The position numbers and the translations under genes were made by a program. A stretch of DNA of 64,000 nucleotides from Nostoc sp. ATCC 53789. GTDB taxonomy: Bacteria; Cyanobacteriota; Cyanobacteriia; Cyanobacteriales; Nostocaceae. Shown piece by piece: positions 46,058 to 53,787 of this stretch. Position 1 is the stretch's first letter. Each line of letters begins with the position of its first letter. The DNA is taken from NCBI RefSeq assembly GCF_009873495.1, contig NZ_CP046705.1:248001-312000 (forward strand), given 5' to 3'. Under the pieces are notes generated by a model, which saw only the letters and a program-made list of their open reading frames with translations, did no database searches and had not been told where the DNA came from.

Positions 46058-46110
46058 GTTTTGTTAATAATCAATATTTGTATGTGCCAATTTTTGATTA
46101 TTAACAAAAC
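46058..46110. repeat. 17-bp perfect inverted repeat
   Basis: GTTTTGTTAATAATCAA at 46058-46074 pairs exactly with 46094-46110, with a 19-base loop. Extra pairing (ATCAA/TTTGAT) extends the stem. No gene covers it convincingly, and it is not followed by a U-run. Confidence 0.6.
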
Positions 46111-46210
46111 TAATTTGATAGTTTTACTAGAATCATTTGCAGCTCTTTACTTAAACCCCAAAGTTAGTTTAAAAAAAGTACTAGTTCGCCCTTAAGTGAA
46201 ATTATTAGGT

Positions 46211-46236
46211 AAGAGGCAATCGCCTCTCTTTTTTTG
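46211..46236 (+). terminator. Rho-independent terminator
   Basis: GAGGC AATC GCCTC is followed directly by TCTTTTTTT. It is oriented to stop transcripts coming from the left, presumably those of the glycine-rich protein gene 310 bp upstream or of an unseen small RNA. Confidence 0.75.
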
Positions 46237-46251
46237 TCCTCTATGTTTGGA

Positions 46252-46530
46252 TGTCACAAACCAACCCTTCCGTGTCACAGTTAAAATGCTTCAAACCCTG
46301 ATTGTTGCGTTGTGACACCCTTCCGCTTTTCGTACAACCCAGTTGTTTCTAGTGTCACAGCCTCTAAAAAAATAAAGCTTATTTAGTAAGGGTTTCAGCC
46401 ATTTAAAAGTGCTACCCTTCCGCTTTCCGTTCCGCAAATCATTTTGAAGGCTAAAAAAGATGAGTTAAAAAGCTCTGTAATGTATTCCTGGTAAGGTATT
46501 GAGGTGTCACAACTCAAAGCGGAAGGGTTG
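46252..46530. repeat. Iteron-like array of two short motifs
   Basis: TGTCACA occurs at 46252, 46273, 46353 and 46505, and inverted at 46311. CCCTTCCG occurs at 46265, 46318 and 46415, and inverted at 46520. The two motifs are paired in several units, and the outer units are in opposite orientation. There is no coding sequence. Such arrays are typical of replication origins, partition sites or transposon ends; no initiator gene is adjacent, so which applies is unknown. Confidence 0.55.
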
Positions 46531-46566
46531 ACGATGAATTAGAAAAACCCCTATTTTCTGCCTTAT

Positions 46567-46884
46567 TTATATTTCAGCTAACTCTTGCATCAACACTTTT
46601 ATCTTTCGTTGGTAAGCTTCGATTTCTCCTGTGAGCAGCCTGTGTAATTCTTGTGTAGGAAGTGGTTGTACTTCATGTTCTTGCAAATCCTCTACTTCTT
46701 TATCTTTACTATTGCTGCTAACTTTTACTGTGTACTGCCATGACCCATCCCTGGATTCAGAAAATAAATTGTTAGGCAATCGATATTGAATGCCAACGAT
46801 AATTCCTTGTTTGATACGTTGTCCTAACGAATATTTGGGTGATGTCCAATAATTGGGAATAGTCACAACTTTTGAAGTTTCCAT
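46567..46884 (-). CDS. Hypothetical protein (105 aa)
   Basis: A soluble protein: an N-terminal beta-rich part (YSLGQRIKQGIIVGIQYRLP, WQYTVKVSSN) resembling small SH3-like folds, and a C-terminal helix (EIEAYQRKIKVLMQELAEI). It is convergent with the iteron-like region. No family assigned. Confidence 0.6.
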   Translation of the reverse strand: METSKVVTIPNYWTSPKYSLGQRIKQGIIVGIQYRLPNNLFSESRDGSWQYTVKVSSNSKDKEVEDLQEHEVQPLPTQELHRLLTGEIEAYQRKIKVLMQELAEI

Positions 46885-46929
46885 ACGATTGCTCCTATCT
46901 TTGTTTTGACTGTACTTGTACTACTAGTT

Positions 46930-47175
46930 CGCCAAGTTCACTTGGCGGGGTAAAGGGAAAGGGAAAGGTTTTAAATCGAATGGCACTAAGTTAATCGCAA
47001 AGCCCTGATATAACTTGCTTTTTGAGTGTGGGGAGTGGGGGAAGTGTGGGGAGTGTGGGGGGTAAGACTTCTTCCCCATCCTCCCACGCCTCCCACACCT
47101 CCCACACCTCCCACACCTCCCACACCATGCCCTGACGAGGTTTCAGCTTTTCTTAGTGCCATTCGGTTTTAAATC
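46930..47175. repeat. Nested small repeats
   Basis: Three layers are visible. The outer layer is CGCCAAGTTCACTTGGCG (46930-46947) plus GGGTAAAGGGAAAGGG, answered by CCCTTACCCTTTTCCC near 47160. Inside it, ATGGCACTAAG (46980) is answered by CTTAGTGCCAT (47152). Inside that is a tandem heptamer-type repeat, GTGGGGAGTGTGGGG, answered by CTCCCACACCTCCCACAC (47070-47125). Confidence 0.6.
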
Positions 47176-47195
47176 CCTTACCCTTTTCCCAGCCC

Positions 47196-47414
47196 TCACC
47201 CAGCATCTTTGGGTTGGCAGACTACTACTCGCTGCTGTCTTTTCTCCACCAAAACCTGACCGATAGCTCCTCCAGTCCCCAGCCCCAACATTCCTGTCGC
47301 AATCATGTACATTGCATTCTTGCCAAAAAATTGCACTCCTAAATATCCGATAGATATGGACGCTAATGTGCTACTCAGACTTACAACAATTACTTGTGCT
47401 TGATTGCGTTCCAT
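47196..47414 (-). CDS. Small membrane protein (72 aa)
   Basis: Two hydrophobic segments (VIVVSLSSTLASISIGYLGV and MYMIATGMLGLGTGGAIGQV) and a basic tail (EKRQQRVVV). Divergent from the DUF5674 gene 38 bp away, so the two share a promoter region. No family recognised. Confidence 0.5.
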   Translation of the reverse strand: MERNQAQVIVVSLSSTLASISIGYLGVQFFGKNAMYMIATGMLGLGTGGAIGQVLVEKRQQRVVVCQPKDAG

Positions 47415-47452
47415 AATTAGAATGCCTTTCCCTGATAGAGGTTATGATTTGA

Positions 47453-47764
47453 ATGATTTTGCTATTACGTAATCGCGCCACTGCTCAACAAATAGAACAA
47501 ATGCTTACTGAACACAAGTTCTACATCAAAACAGCAGTCGATATTGAACGTCTTGTGTTGGTTGGTGGTGGCGATCTGCACGCTGATTGCGAAAAAGAGC
47601 TATTGAAAGACGGTAGTAGACAACAAGATATTTGGGCTGCCAGTTTTATGCCTTTGACTGGGAAAATGATTTTTGAATCAATGGTTAATCTTCGTCCCCG
47701 GCAAAATAGGTCAATGGAGATTTTAGACCCTAATATTAGAGAAAGGGTTGAAACTGTAACTTAA
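47453..47764 (+). CDS. DUF5674 family protein
   Basis: A 103-residue protein with the family pattern: LLRNRATAQQIEQMLTEHKF, YIKTAVDIERLVLVGGGDLH ADCE, QQDIWAASF, FESMVNLRPRQNRSMEILDP. DUF5674 proteins are common in cyanobacteria and often neighbour small toxin-antitoxin-like genes, but the function is not established. The ATG at 47453 is used. Confidence 0.8.
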   Translation: MILLLRNRATAQQIEQMLTEHKFYIKTAVDIERLVLVGGGDLHADCEKELLKDGSRQQDIWAASFMPLTGKMIFESMVNLRPRQNRSMEILDPNIRERVETVT

Positions 47765-47816
47765 TTTATGGACAAAACTACCCATATTTTACTGTTTATC
47801 TACTTCTGGAATCAGT

Positions 47817-47972
47817 TCATAAACAAATTCTCGCTTGCCGTTCTTGCCAGTTAGATACGGCTTTAAGTTTTTCTTTTTGTCCTAAGCGATCTTTAAAATA
47901 TATTGATTTATCATGCAATTCATCCTTAAAAGTTTTTTTAGCTCCAACTTGATTATTCTTCTGAAATTGCAT
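47817..47972 (-). CDS. Small protein divergent from tnpB (51 aa)
   Basis: The frame reads MQFQKNNQVGAKKTFKDELH DKSI...VSNWQERQARICL. The 'V.NWQE+.R' ending and basic composition suggest a small DNA- or RNA-binding protein. It lies 60 bp from tnpB in the opposite direction, perhaps within the same IS605-type unit. Its start overlaps a small hairpin (47967-47980). Confidence 0.45.
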   Translation of the reverse strand: MQFQKNNQVGAKKTFKDELHDKSIYFKDRLGQKEKLKAVSNWQERQARICL

Positions 47973-47985
47973 TGATGCAATCTTA

Positions 47986-48005
47986 TATATTAGTATACTA
48001 ATATA
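47986..48005. promoter_or_regulatory. 20-bp perfect palindrome before tnpB
   Basis: TATATTAGTATACTAATATA is a perfect palindrome 27 bp upstream of tnpB. It could be an operator or part of the left-end secondary structure of the element, together with the TTGCAT-TG-ATGCAA hairpin at 47967-47980. Confidence 0.5.
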
Positions 48006-48032
48006 GTTAGGACATTTGATAGGTCGAATCAA

Positions 48033-49256
48033 ATGCAATTAGTTGAGAAGCACATAATTAGCCAACAGCATAAGTTTTGGAAAGAGTGCGACCATTTAGC
48101 GTTGCAATCTAAGCATCTTTATAATTCTGCTAACTATGTCCAGCGTCAATATTTTTTTGAAACTAATAAATATTACAACTCAATTGATATCTACCATCAA
48201 ACTAAGAATCTAGAAGCTTATCGTTATCTTCCAACTAAAGTTAGTAAGCAGATTGTACGTAGAGTTTCGGAGGCTTGGAAAGGTTGGTTAGCGGCGTTAA
48301 AAGATTGGTCAAAGCATCCCGAAAAGTATTTAGGGAAACCAAAAATGCCTAGATACAAGCATAAGGAATGCGGTAGAAACGTTGTTATTTATCCGATAGA
48401 TGCAATATCGAAACCATTTCTATTAAAAGGAATTGTTAAGCTTTCTCAGACTAAAATCGAGTTTCCTAGCCCAGGTAAAAATATAGGCCAAGTACGGATT
48501 ATTCCTAAGCTTGACCACTATGTTATTGAGGTGGTTTACACGGTAGATGAACCTGCTAAGTCTACAGGTAAATATATTGCTGGCGTAGACCTTGGTTTAA
48601 ACAATTTAATGGCTATAACATCCAATCATTCCGGTATTAGACCGCTTTTGATTAATGGTAGACCTTTGAAAAGTATTAACCAATTCTTCAATAAAAGAAT
48701 GGCTGCATCACAATCAATTGAAGCTTGGAGGCAGATTAAACTGTTAAATAGCAAGCGTGATAGAAGGATTGATAACTACCTCCATACTGTTAGCCGTAGA
48801 GTTATTGACTGGTGTCAATTGAATGATATAGGTCAATTAGTTATTGGCAATAATCAAGGATGGAAGCAAGATATAAATATTGGTAAAAAGAATAATCAAG
48901 AATTTACCAAGATTCCACACTCAAAATTGATTAATCTGTTGACTTACAAAGCACAATTAGCGGGAATTGGAGTAATTGTAACTGAAGAAAGTTACACGTC
49001 AAAAGCTAGTGCTTTAGATGGTGATAAGTTGCCTGTTTACAAAGCTAAGTCAGATATAAAACCTGTATTTAGTGGTAAACGTGTTAAGCGTGGTCTATAC
49101 AAAACGAACACTGGCAGAATCATTAATGCCGATACCAATGGAAGCATGAATATAGCTAGAAAAGTAATTCCCAATGTTTTTGAGGGAATAGAGGCACTGC
49201 CGTTTGTGCCTGTAGTTTTAGGACTTTGGACTAAGATTACAAACGTATTTGTCTAG
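48033..49256 (+). CDS. tnpB: TnpB, IS200/IS605-type RNA-guided nuclease
   Basis: This 407-residue protein has the TnpB layout: a helical N-terminal wedge region (residues 1-100), then the RuvC-like nuclease in three parts: AGVDLGLNNLMAI (I), IVTEESYTSKAS (II) and IINADTNGSMNIARK (III). The catalytic Asp, Glu and Asp are present. The four-Cys zinc knuckle usual between parts II and III is absent, as in a known Zn-less branch. No TnpA transposase is nearby, so the element depends on another source for movement. A small hairpin lies just beyond the stop, where right-end/omega-RNA structures are expected. Confidence 0.88.
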   Translation: MQLVEKHIISQQHKFWKECDHLALQSKHLYNSANYVQRQYFFETNKYYNSIDIYHQTKNLEAYRYLPTKVSKQIVRRVSEAWKGWLAALKDWSKHPEKYLGKPKMPRYKHKECGRNVVIYPIDAISKPFLLKGIVKLSQTKIEFPSPGKNIGQVRIIPKLDHYVIEVVYTVDEPAKSTGKYIAGVDLGLNNLMAITSNHSGIRPLLINGRPLKSINQFFNKRMAASQSIEAWRQIKLLNSKRDRRIDNYLHTVSRRVIDWCQLNDIGQLVIGNNQGWKQDINIGKKNNQEFTKIPHSKLINLLTYKAQLAGIGVIVTEESYTSKASALDGDKLPVYKAKSDIKPVFSGKRVKRGLYKTNTGRIINADTNGSMNIARKVIPNVFEGIEALPFVPVVLGLWTKITNVFV

Positions 49257-49262
49257 ATTTAT

Positions 49263-49276
49263 CTACTTTTGAGTAG
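49263..49276. repeat. Subterminal hairpin at the tnpB right end
   Basis: CTACT-TTTG-AGTAG forms a 5-bp stem directly after the tnpB stop. IS200/IS605 ends carry such small imperfect hairpins recognised by TnpA. The exact right boundary was not determined. Confidence 0.4.
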
Positions 49277-49334
49277 CTTTGTCCAGATTCCTACGAGCGG
49301 TTGCTCAACTTCTTATCGAGTTCTTGGGAAACTT

Positions 49335-49709
49335 ATGATCCAAATGACACCAGAGCAGAAAAATTTTACACAAGATGATGTGACTACTCGGTTGCATCAC
49401 TTGGCAAATCATCTATCGCAAATCCAGTCTATGTGGGTTGGAGACTCATCAAGGGATTTGATGCTGCCTTTGGTAAAAGAAAGTCGGTACTTTATTGAGT
49501 GGACTGTACCTGACATGGTAAAAGCAGACGACATTGACCGAGCTTGTGAGTTAGTTGACTTAGTTCGTTTGCTGACTAATTGGCTGTTTGACTGGGAAAA
49601 CATTTGGTCGGATGCCGAACAAAAGCAATCTGCATCTCTTGAAACTTCATATTGGTTACGTCGGGTTTTGGAAATATCTGGTACTGAACCAGAATCACTG
49701 AGTGCTTAA
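49335..49709 (+). CDS. Hypothetical protein (about 124 aa)
   Basis: The ATG at 49335 (MIQMTPEQKNFTQDDVTTRL) is more likely than the upstream start, which would run through the tnpB right end. The product is acidic, helical and cytoplasmic (WTVPDMVKADDIDRACELVD LVRLLTNWLFDWENIW). No family recognised. It overlaps the convergent gene's end by 4 bp. Confidence 0.6.
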   Translation: MIQMTPEQKNFTQDDVTTRLHHLANHLSQIQSMWVGDSSRDLMLPLVKESRYFIEWTVPDMVKADDIDRACELVDLVRLLTNWLFDWENIWSDAEQKQSASLETSYWLRRVLEISGTEPESLSA

Positions 49710-50089
49710 TCTAACTCCGTTAGTTTCTTGGCGCTGGGGAACTTCTCGTGATCCGAGCAAGTATCACCCTCTACCCCACTAGGATGTATTGCACAAACCA
49801 GCATTACTCCTTCGTATTTAACACCATGAAAGTTCCGGCATCCTCTACAATTTGTGGGTATTGCATTGCGTCTTTCAATTAATATTTTGTCAATCTCTGA
49901 CTCGACTTGAATTTCATGCAGACTCTTGACAGCAAAACAAGAACCACCTAACAATAAACACGTTCCTGCAAATACACTTCTTGCGCTTGCCCCGCTAGTT
50001 AGCCCTTTGAATACAATTGTGCCTCCCAACAGTACTGTTGTTATTCCCATTCCTCCGGCACAAATATTTAAGTAATTCAGTTTTGACAT
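49706..50089 (-). CDS. Membrane protein with C-terminal Cys-rich module
   Basis: The ATG at 50089 gives a 127-residue protein with two membrane helices (ICAGGMGITTVLLGGTIVF; SVFAGTCLLLGGSCFAVKSL). The cytoplasmic tail ends in the module CRGCRNFHGVKYEGVMLVCA and IHPSGVEGDTCSDHE. The same module closes the protein at 34397-35074. Its four Cys and the conserved N(F/Y)HG and IHP suggest a metal or cluster site. Function unknown. Confidence 0.7.
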   Translation of the reverse strand: MSKLNYLNICAGGMGITTVLLGGTIVFKGLTSGASARSVFAGTCLLLGGSCFAVKSLHEIQVESEIDKILIERRNAIPTNCRGCRNFHGVKYEGVMLVCAIHPSGVEGDTCSDHEKFPSAKKLTELD

Positions 50090-50099
50090 CGGCTTATAC

Positions 50100-51206
50100 T
50101 CATAGAGAATTGGTATTAGCAAAGCGTTCTGCTAAGGGTGGTACCATTACTAGCGGATTGCTTAATCCACTAAACACATAAACATTGTCTAATCCTGGAA
50201 CAGCACCAATTATAGGAAATTGATTCCCACTAAATGCCACTAAGCAATGATGCCAAATTCCTGGTAAATTCTTCAAAGTTGGTAACACTTCTCCGACACT
50301 TTCTCGCAACCATTTTTCACTTGCTTGTGAATTTACCTTGGCATGAGGATCTGTGAGAATGCGACTAATTTGACCCAAGCGTAAAGTGCCATCTTGAAAT
50401 TGAATTGCGCCAGCATCTAAAATCGCTGGTACTGGTTCATTACCTGGCTGATCCCAAGCTTCATCGACTTGAGCAGATTGGGCTTCTAATTGAAATCGTT
50501 GCACATTTGCTGGCATCACTAAGGTGCTTAACTTGACATCAACTGGTGTAGTTTCAATTATTTCTGCGTGGGTAAAATATATTTTAGTGGAAATACCAGA
50601 TGCCTTTAATAGTTGGCGGCTAAGTCCACCTGCACAAATGACAACATTTGCACTGTGGTAAGTTGCAGTAGTGGTTTTTACGCCACTTTCTAATATTTGC
50701 AATACTTGGGTAATTTGTACTTCACCCCCACTACGCAAAAAAGCTTGAATGTAAGCTTGTGCTGTTTTTTGTGGATGAATATGACCGTGTTTAACAGTTA
50801 AAGCACCAGATATCGCCTGTTGATTTAGGAGTGGTTCCAGTTCAATCGCTGCTTCTGGGCTAAGTAAATGTGGTACATCGGCACAATTGTTATAGGATGC
50901 AGCGATCGCTTCTGGGTCACTAGAAACTGGAATAGTCAGTAATAAATCTAATTCCCGAAACTCGATATCAGCGTCTAACTCAAGAGATAAGATACGATAG
51001 CGAGCGCTTGCTTCTTTGCACAATTGGCGAGTAAATGCTGTAGTACCCGACCAATACGCAAGCCCACCATAACTATAACGAGTTGCATTCTGTGGTATTT
51101 CATATTCTTCCACCAGAAGTACGCCAAAGCCTGCTTTTCCTAATTCATAAGCAAGTGCAGCACCCGTAATCCCACCACCAACTACAATCCAGTCGTAAGT
51201 TTTCAT
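50100..51206 (-). CDS. FAD-dependent oxidoreductase (DAO family)
   Basis: This 368-residue flavoprotein resembles glycine/D-amino-acid oxidases. It begins MKTYDWIVVGGGITGAALAY, with the Rossmann GGGITG loop. The C-terminal FAD contact is FPIIGAVPGLDNVYVFSGLS. Substrate unknown. The frame is open from an ATG at 51233 directly after the oxygenase stop; 51206 is preferred because it places the dinucleotide fold at the N-terminus. The tight spacing shows an operon with the 2-oxoglutarate oxygenase, suggesting that the two act in one amine or amino-acid modification or breakdown pathway. Confidence 0.88.
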   Translation of the reverse strand: MKTYDWIVVGGGITGAALAYELGKAGFGVLLVEEYEIPQNATRYSYGGLAYWSGTTAFTRQLCKEASARYRILSLELDADIEFRELDLLLTIPVSSDPEAIAASYNNCADVPHLLSPEAAIELEPLLNQQAISGALTVKHGHIHPQKTAQAYIQAFLRSGGEVQITQVLQILESGVKTTTATYHSANVVICAGGLSRQLLKASGISTKIYFTHAEIIETTPVDVKLSTLVMPANVQRFQLEAQSAQVDEAWDQPGNEPVPAILDAGAIQFQDGTLRLGQISRILTDPHAKVNSQASEKWLRESVGEVLPTLKNLPGIWHHCLVAFSGNQFPIIGAVPGLDNVYVFSGLSNPLVMVPPLAERFANTNSL

Positions 51207-51233
51207 CTTGAATTTCCACTCAGCAACAACCAT

Positions 51234-52118
51234 CTAATATGTTGCTTGTAACCGTTGTAAAAGATATTCTCTTGCTAAAATAGGCGGATAAATAGGGGAT
51301 TTTCCTTTTTGGCAACTTTGTAAACAAGCAATCTCTACATCATCATTAGGATGACAGAAAAAAGCAATAGAATACCGAGACTGGTTTACCCTGTCGTCAT
51401 TAGGAATCATCACCCGATGGTGAGTTGAACAAAACACATGATTTGTCCACCTCTGCATTAAATCACCAGTATTAACTATAACAGTATCAGGAATTGCAGC
51501 CGCCTCAATCCATTCTCCTGCTGTTGTTCTTACTTCCAGCCCACTAACTTCATCTTGGAAAAGTAAAGTAATGCTGCCATAATCAGAGTGTTCCCCAGCA
51601 CGGACTTGTCCGGGTTTAGGTGGTGTCTGCAATGGGGGATAGTGGAGCAAGCGCAAAGTATGATTGTATTGATTGTGCTTTGTCGTCAAAAAATCTTCAG
51701 GCAATTCCAATGCCAAAGCAAAGATTTGCAATATTGTGTTAGCTAGTTTTGTGCAACTTTCATAGAAAGCAACAATAGAAGCATCCATCCTAACAGTACC
51801 CTCCTTGTTGACATTAAACGCCTCTTTTAAGTCACCTGGTTTATTAGGGTCAAGACGTTCTCTTTCAAGAGCAACATATCCTGTATTACAAAATTCATCA
51901 CTCCAAGCAAGCTTTTGCTTAACTTCTAAAGGTTGTTTAAAAAAAGATTGATTGTAGCTGAACACTTGCTCTATTAAGTCTTTTGAGATTCCCGAATTTT
52001 GCAAGTAGATGAAACCGATTTCATGGCAAGCTTGATAAATTTGTTTCACGACAGCTTGCCGATTTGTTGCATTGCTACGAGTGAAAGCACTTAAATCAAT
52101 TATTGGAATTGTGACCAT
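51234..52118 (-). CDS. 2-oxoglutarate/Fe(II) oxygenase, IPNS-like
   Basis: This 294-residue oxygenase has an N-terminal DIOX_N region (IPIIDLSAF, IGFIYLQNSGISKDL). The jelly-roll core carries the facial triad His177-Asp179 (GEHSDYG) and His233 or His234 (STHHRV), with the 2-oxoglutarate-binding RYSIAF (Arg248, Ser250). It is related to isopenicillin N synthase and plant-type dioxygenases, but the substrate is not predictable. It is first in a two-gene operon with the FAD oxidoreductase. Confidence 0.9.
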   Translation of the reverse strand: MVTIPIIDLSAFTRSNATNRQAVVKQIYQACHEIGFIYLQNSGISKDLIEQVFSYNQSFFKQPLEVKQKLAWSDEFCNTGYVALERERLDPNKPGDLKEAFNVNKEGTVRMDASIVAFYESCTKLANTILQIFALALELPEDFLTTKHNQYNHTLRLLHYPPLQTPPKPGQVRAGEHSDYGSITLLFQDEVSGLEVRTTAGEWIEAAAIPDTVIVNTGDLMQRWTNHVFCSTHHRVMIPNDDRVNQSRYSIAFFCHPNDDVEIACLQSCQKGKSPIYPPILAREYLLQRLQATY

Positions 52119-52267
52119 TGATTATTCAACTAAACCAGCAAGGAGTCCCACACCATAATATCTGATTTGGTGTCGGGAGGAGTTGCTGGTTGGATTTGTT
52201 CCATCCTTTGACCAACTTTTTGCACGGCGAAAAAAGGGAGGAGGATAGCAACAAATCCAACAATAGT

Positions 52268-53419
52268 TTATGCAAAAACACATAATCTCGTACTCCGTTT
52301 TATTAACTTGGCATTGTTGGGATTAAATTGACCAATTCGTGACCAGTTGTGGTCGTAGATGGAAATATTTTTTGTTTTTCCAGAATTAGTAAATCCGCCA
52401 ACCCAACCGCGTATTAATTCTTTATTACGAGAGGTCTGAACATAGTCACCTGACCGAAAGCCAAATGGTGTTATTGTTCCACCTTGCCGCTTTAAAATTC
52501 CACCCTTCGAGTAGTTTTCTTGATGCAATTTTCTCCTAAATAATTTAGGACGAGTAATTACAATGAATGGTGATAGAGTTACAACACATTCTCCAACCCA
52601 ATGATGTCCGTGATTTTTTTGAGTATGAAAAGCTTTGTATTAAATAAATGCGGTAGATGCTAATGTTATTGCATCGTTAGCGTGGGTTTCGGGGGTCTGT
52701 TTTGATTTATCTTTCTTGTCTTTAACAAGCCCTAGCTGAGTGCGGTATTTTCCAGTATCTAAAGAATCTATTTCTTTGATTGGAGCAAGCTTGGATGCTT
52801 CCGTTCTAAACCATTCTTGACCAACTGTTACAGGAGATATCCCAAATCCATTCCGTTTGGAATCACCACCACACGACTCGTCCCTAACCTCGGAGATAGG
52901 AATTATTTTAGACATTTCTGACAATATTCTTAATTCCATTTCTCGGTTAGCTTTGATGCTAGGTGGCAGCTTGTTTTGGCGACGATTACTAAATCTTTTT
53001 TCTCGGTGATTGCGTAATTTAAAAGCAACTTTATGATTAATACGCTGCCCTCTACGAGTACGACGTAGTTCGGTACGCTTGGACATTTTTCCTGTCACAG
53101 ACTGCCTATCTTTCATCGTCTTTTTAGACTTATAAAAACCAGGAAGACAAGCATGGAATAAAACAATTGTTGCTAATTTTGACTGAAAAGCAATACCAGT
53201 AAATGCTTTACCCCTATCTGTACCAACTACGATTTCTTGTGTCTCGGCTCCAGATGATTCACGCAATATTTGGACGTAAAAAACACCCACTTTGTTGCGC
53301 TTACCAACAGCTTTACACAATTTTATTCACTTCCTAGCCCGTGCTGGTGTGGTTGGCATAAGTGCAATTCCTTTTGGGGATATTACTGGAATTCGTGTCA
53401 CTTGATTATTTTGATTCAT
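52268..53419 (-). pseudogene. IsrB (HNH-less IscB) RNA-guided nickase, two stops
   Basis: Read leftward from the ATG at 53419, the N-terminus (SPKGIALMPTTPARARK) is the PLMP domain. RuvC-I follows as VVGTDRGKAFTGIAF, then the basic bridge and RRXRR-type part (KRTELRRTRRGQRINHKVAF), RuvC-II (EMELRILSEMSKIIPI) and RuvC-III (THANDAITLAS). No HNH lies between RuvC-II and III. The C-terminal domain (TPFGFRSGDYVQ, ISIYDHNWSRIGQF, KRSTRLCV) is complete. The frame is unbroken except for a TGA at 53327-53329 (Trp expected) and a TAA at 52640-52642 (Gln expected). Inactive unless the stops are bypassed. Confidence 0.82.
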
Positions 53420-53660
53420 GGGGATAACCCAAATTATTACTAACTTGTATTTAGGGTAAAACCCTGTCCCTTCGGGCATTTTAGTAGGCGTATCTTTTAT
53501 TCACGACTAAACCATAAAGAGGTACAAACTAGGGAAACATTTGTACGTTTAGCCCTACTAAAACTCGATGCCCTAACCAACTCTTAGTTACGTACCGTAA
53601 GCCTAGCAAGCTAGGTTTTCCGCAAGCCTACAATGTCCCGTAGGGCAGTGTAGGTAGTTG
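53420..53660 (-). ncRNA. HEARO-like omega RNA of the IsrB element
   Basis: The region directly upstream of the nuclease gene is highly structured. GGGCATTTTAGTAGG (53474-53488) pairs with CCTACTAAAA (53554-53563) and ATGCCC (53568-53573). Inside this, GTACAAA pairs with TTTGTAC (53522-53528, 53540-53546). Hairpins CCTAGC-AA-GCTAGG (53602-53615), CCTACA...TGTAGG (53627-53654) and GGG-TAAAA-CCC (53454-53464) flank it. Position and shape match the HEARO/omega RNA of IscB/IsrB loci. The guide would lie at its 5' end, just beyond 53655. Confidence 0.7.
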
Positions 53661-53686
53661 ACGATATTGTATTAATAGTTAACAAG

Positions 53687-53756
53687 TTGTAAGAACTCAG
53701 GTTGATACTCCTGTAAAGATGTTGCACTTGTCAATACCCCCAGACCTGAATTCTTA
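53687..53756. mobile_element. 70-bp miniature IS66-like element
   Basis: The ends GTAAGAACTCAGGTTG and its near-complement CAGACCTGAATTCTTAC match the ends of the IS66 element at 25968-27514. The inner part CACTTGTCAATACCCCC also matches that element's subterminal sequence. No coding part remains. No clear 8-bp duplication is seen. Confidence 0.65.
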
Positions 53757-53787
53757 CTTAATTTCTTGCTCCTTGACCTGATTCTTT

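Noticed and set aside
46013..46195. Plus-strand 60-codon frame over the 17-bp hairpin
   Set aside because: Its central part is the hairpin itself; codon use and lack of a ribosome-binding site argue against a gene.
47070..47125. Tandem CTCCCACAC units considered as a CRISPR array
   Set aside because: Units are short, have no unique spacers and form inverted arms; they are tandem low-complexity repeats.
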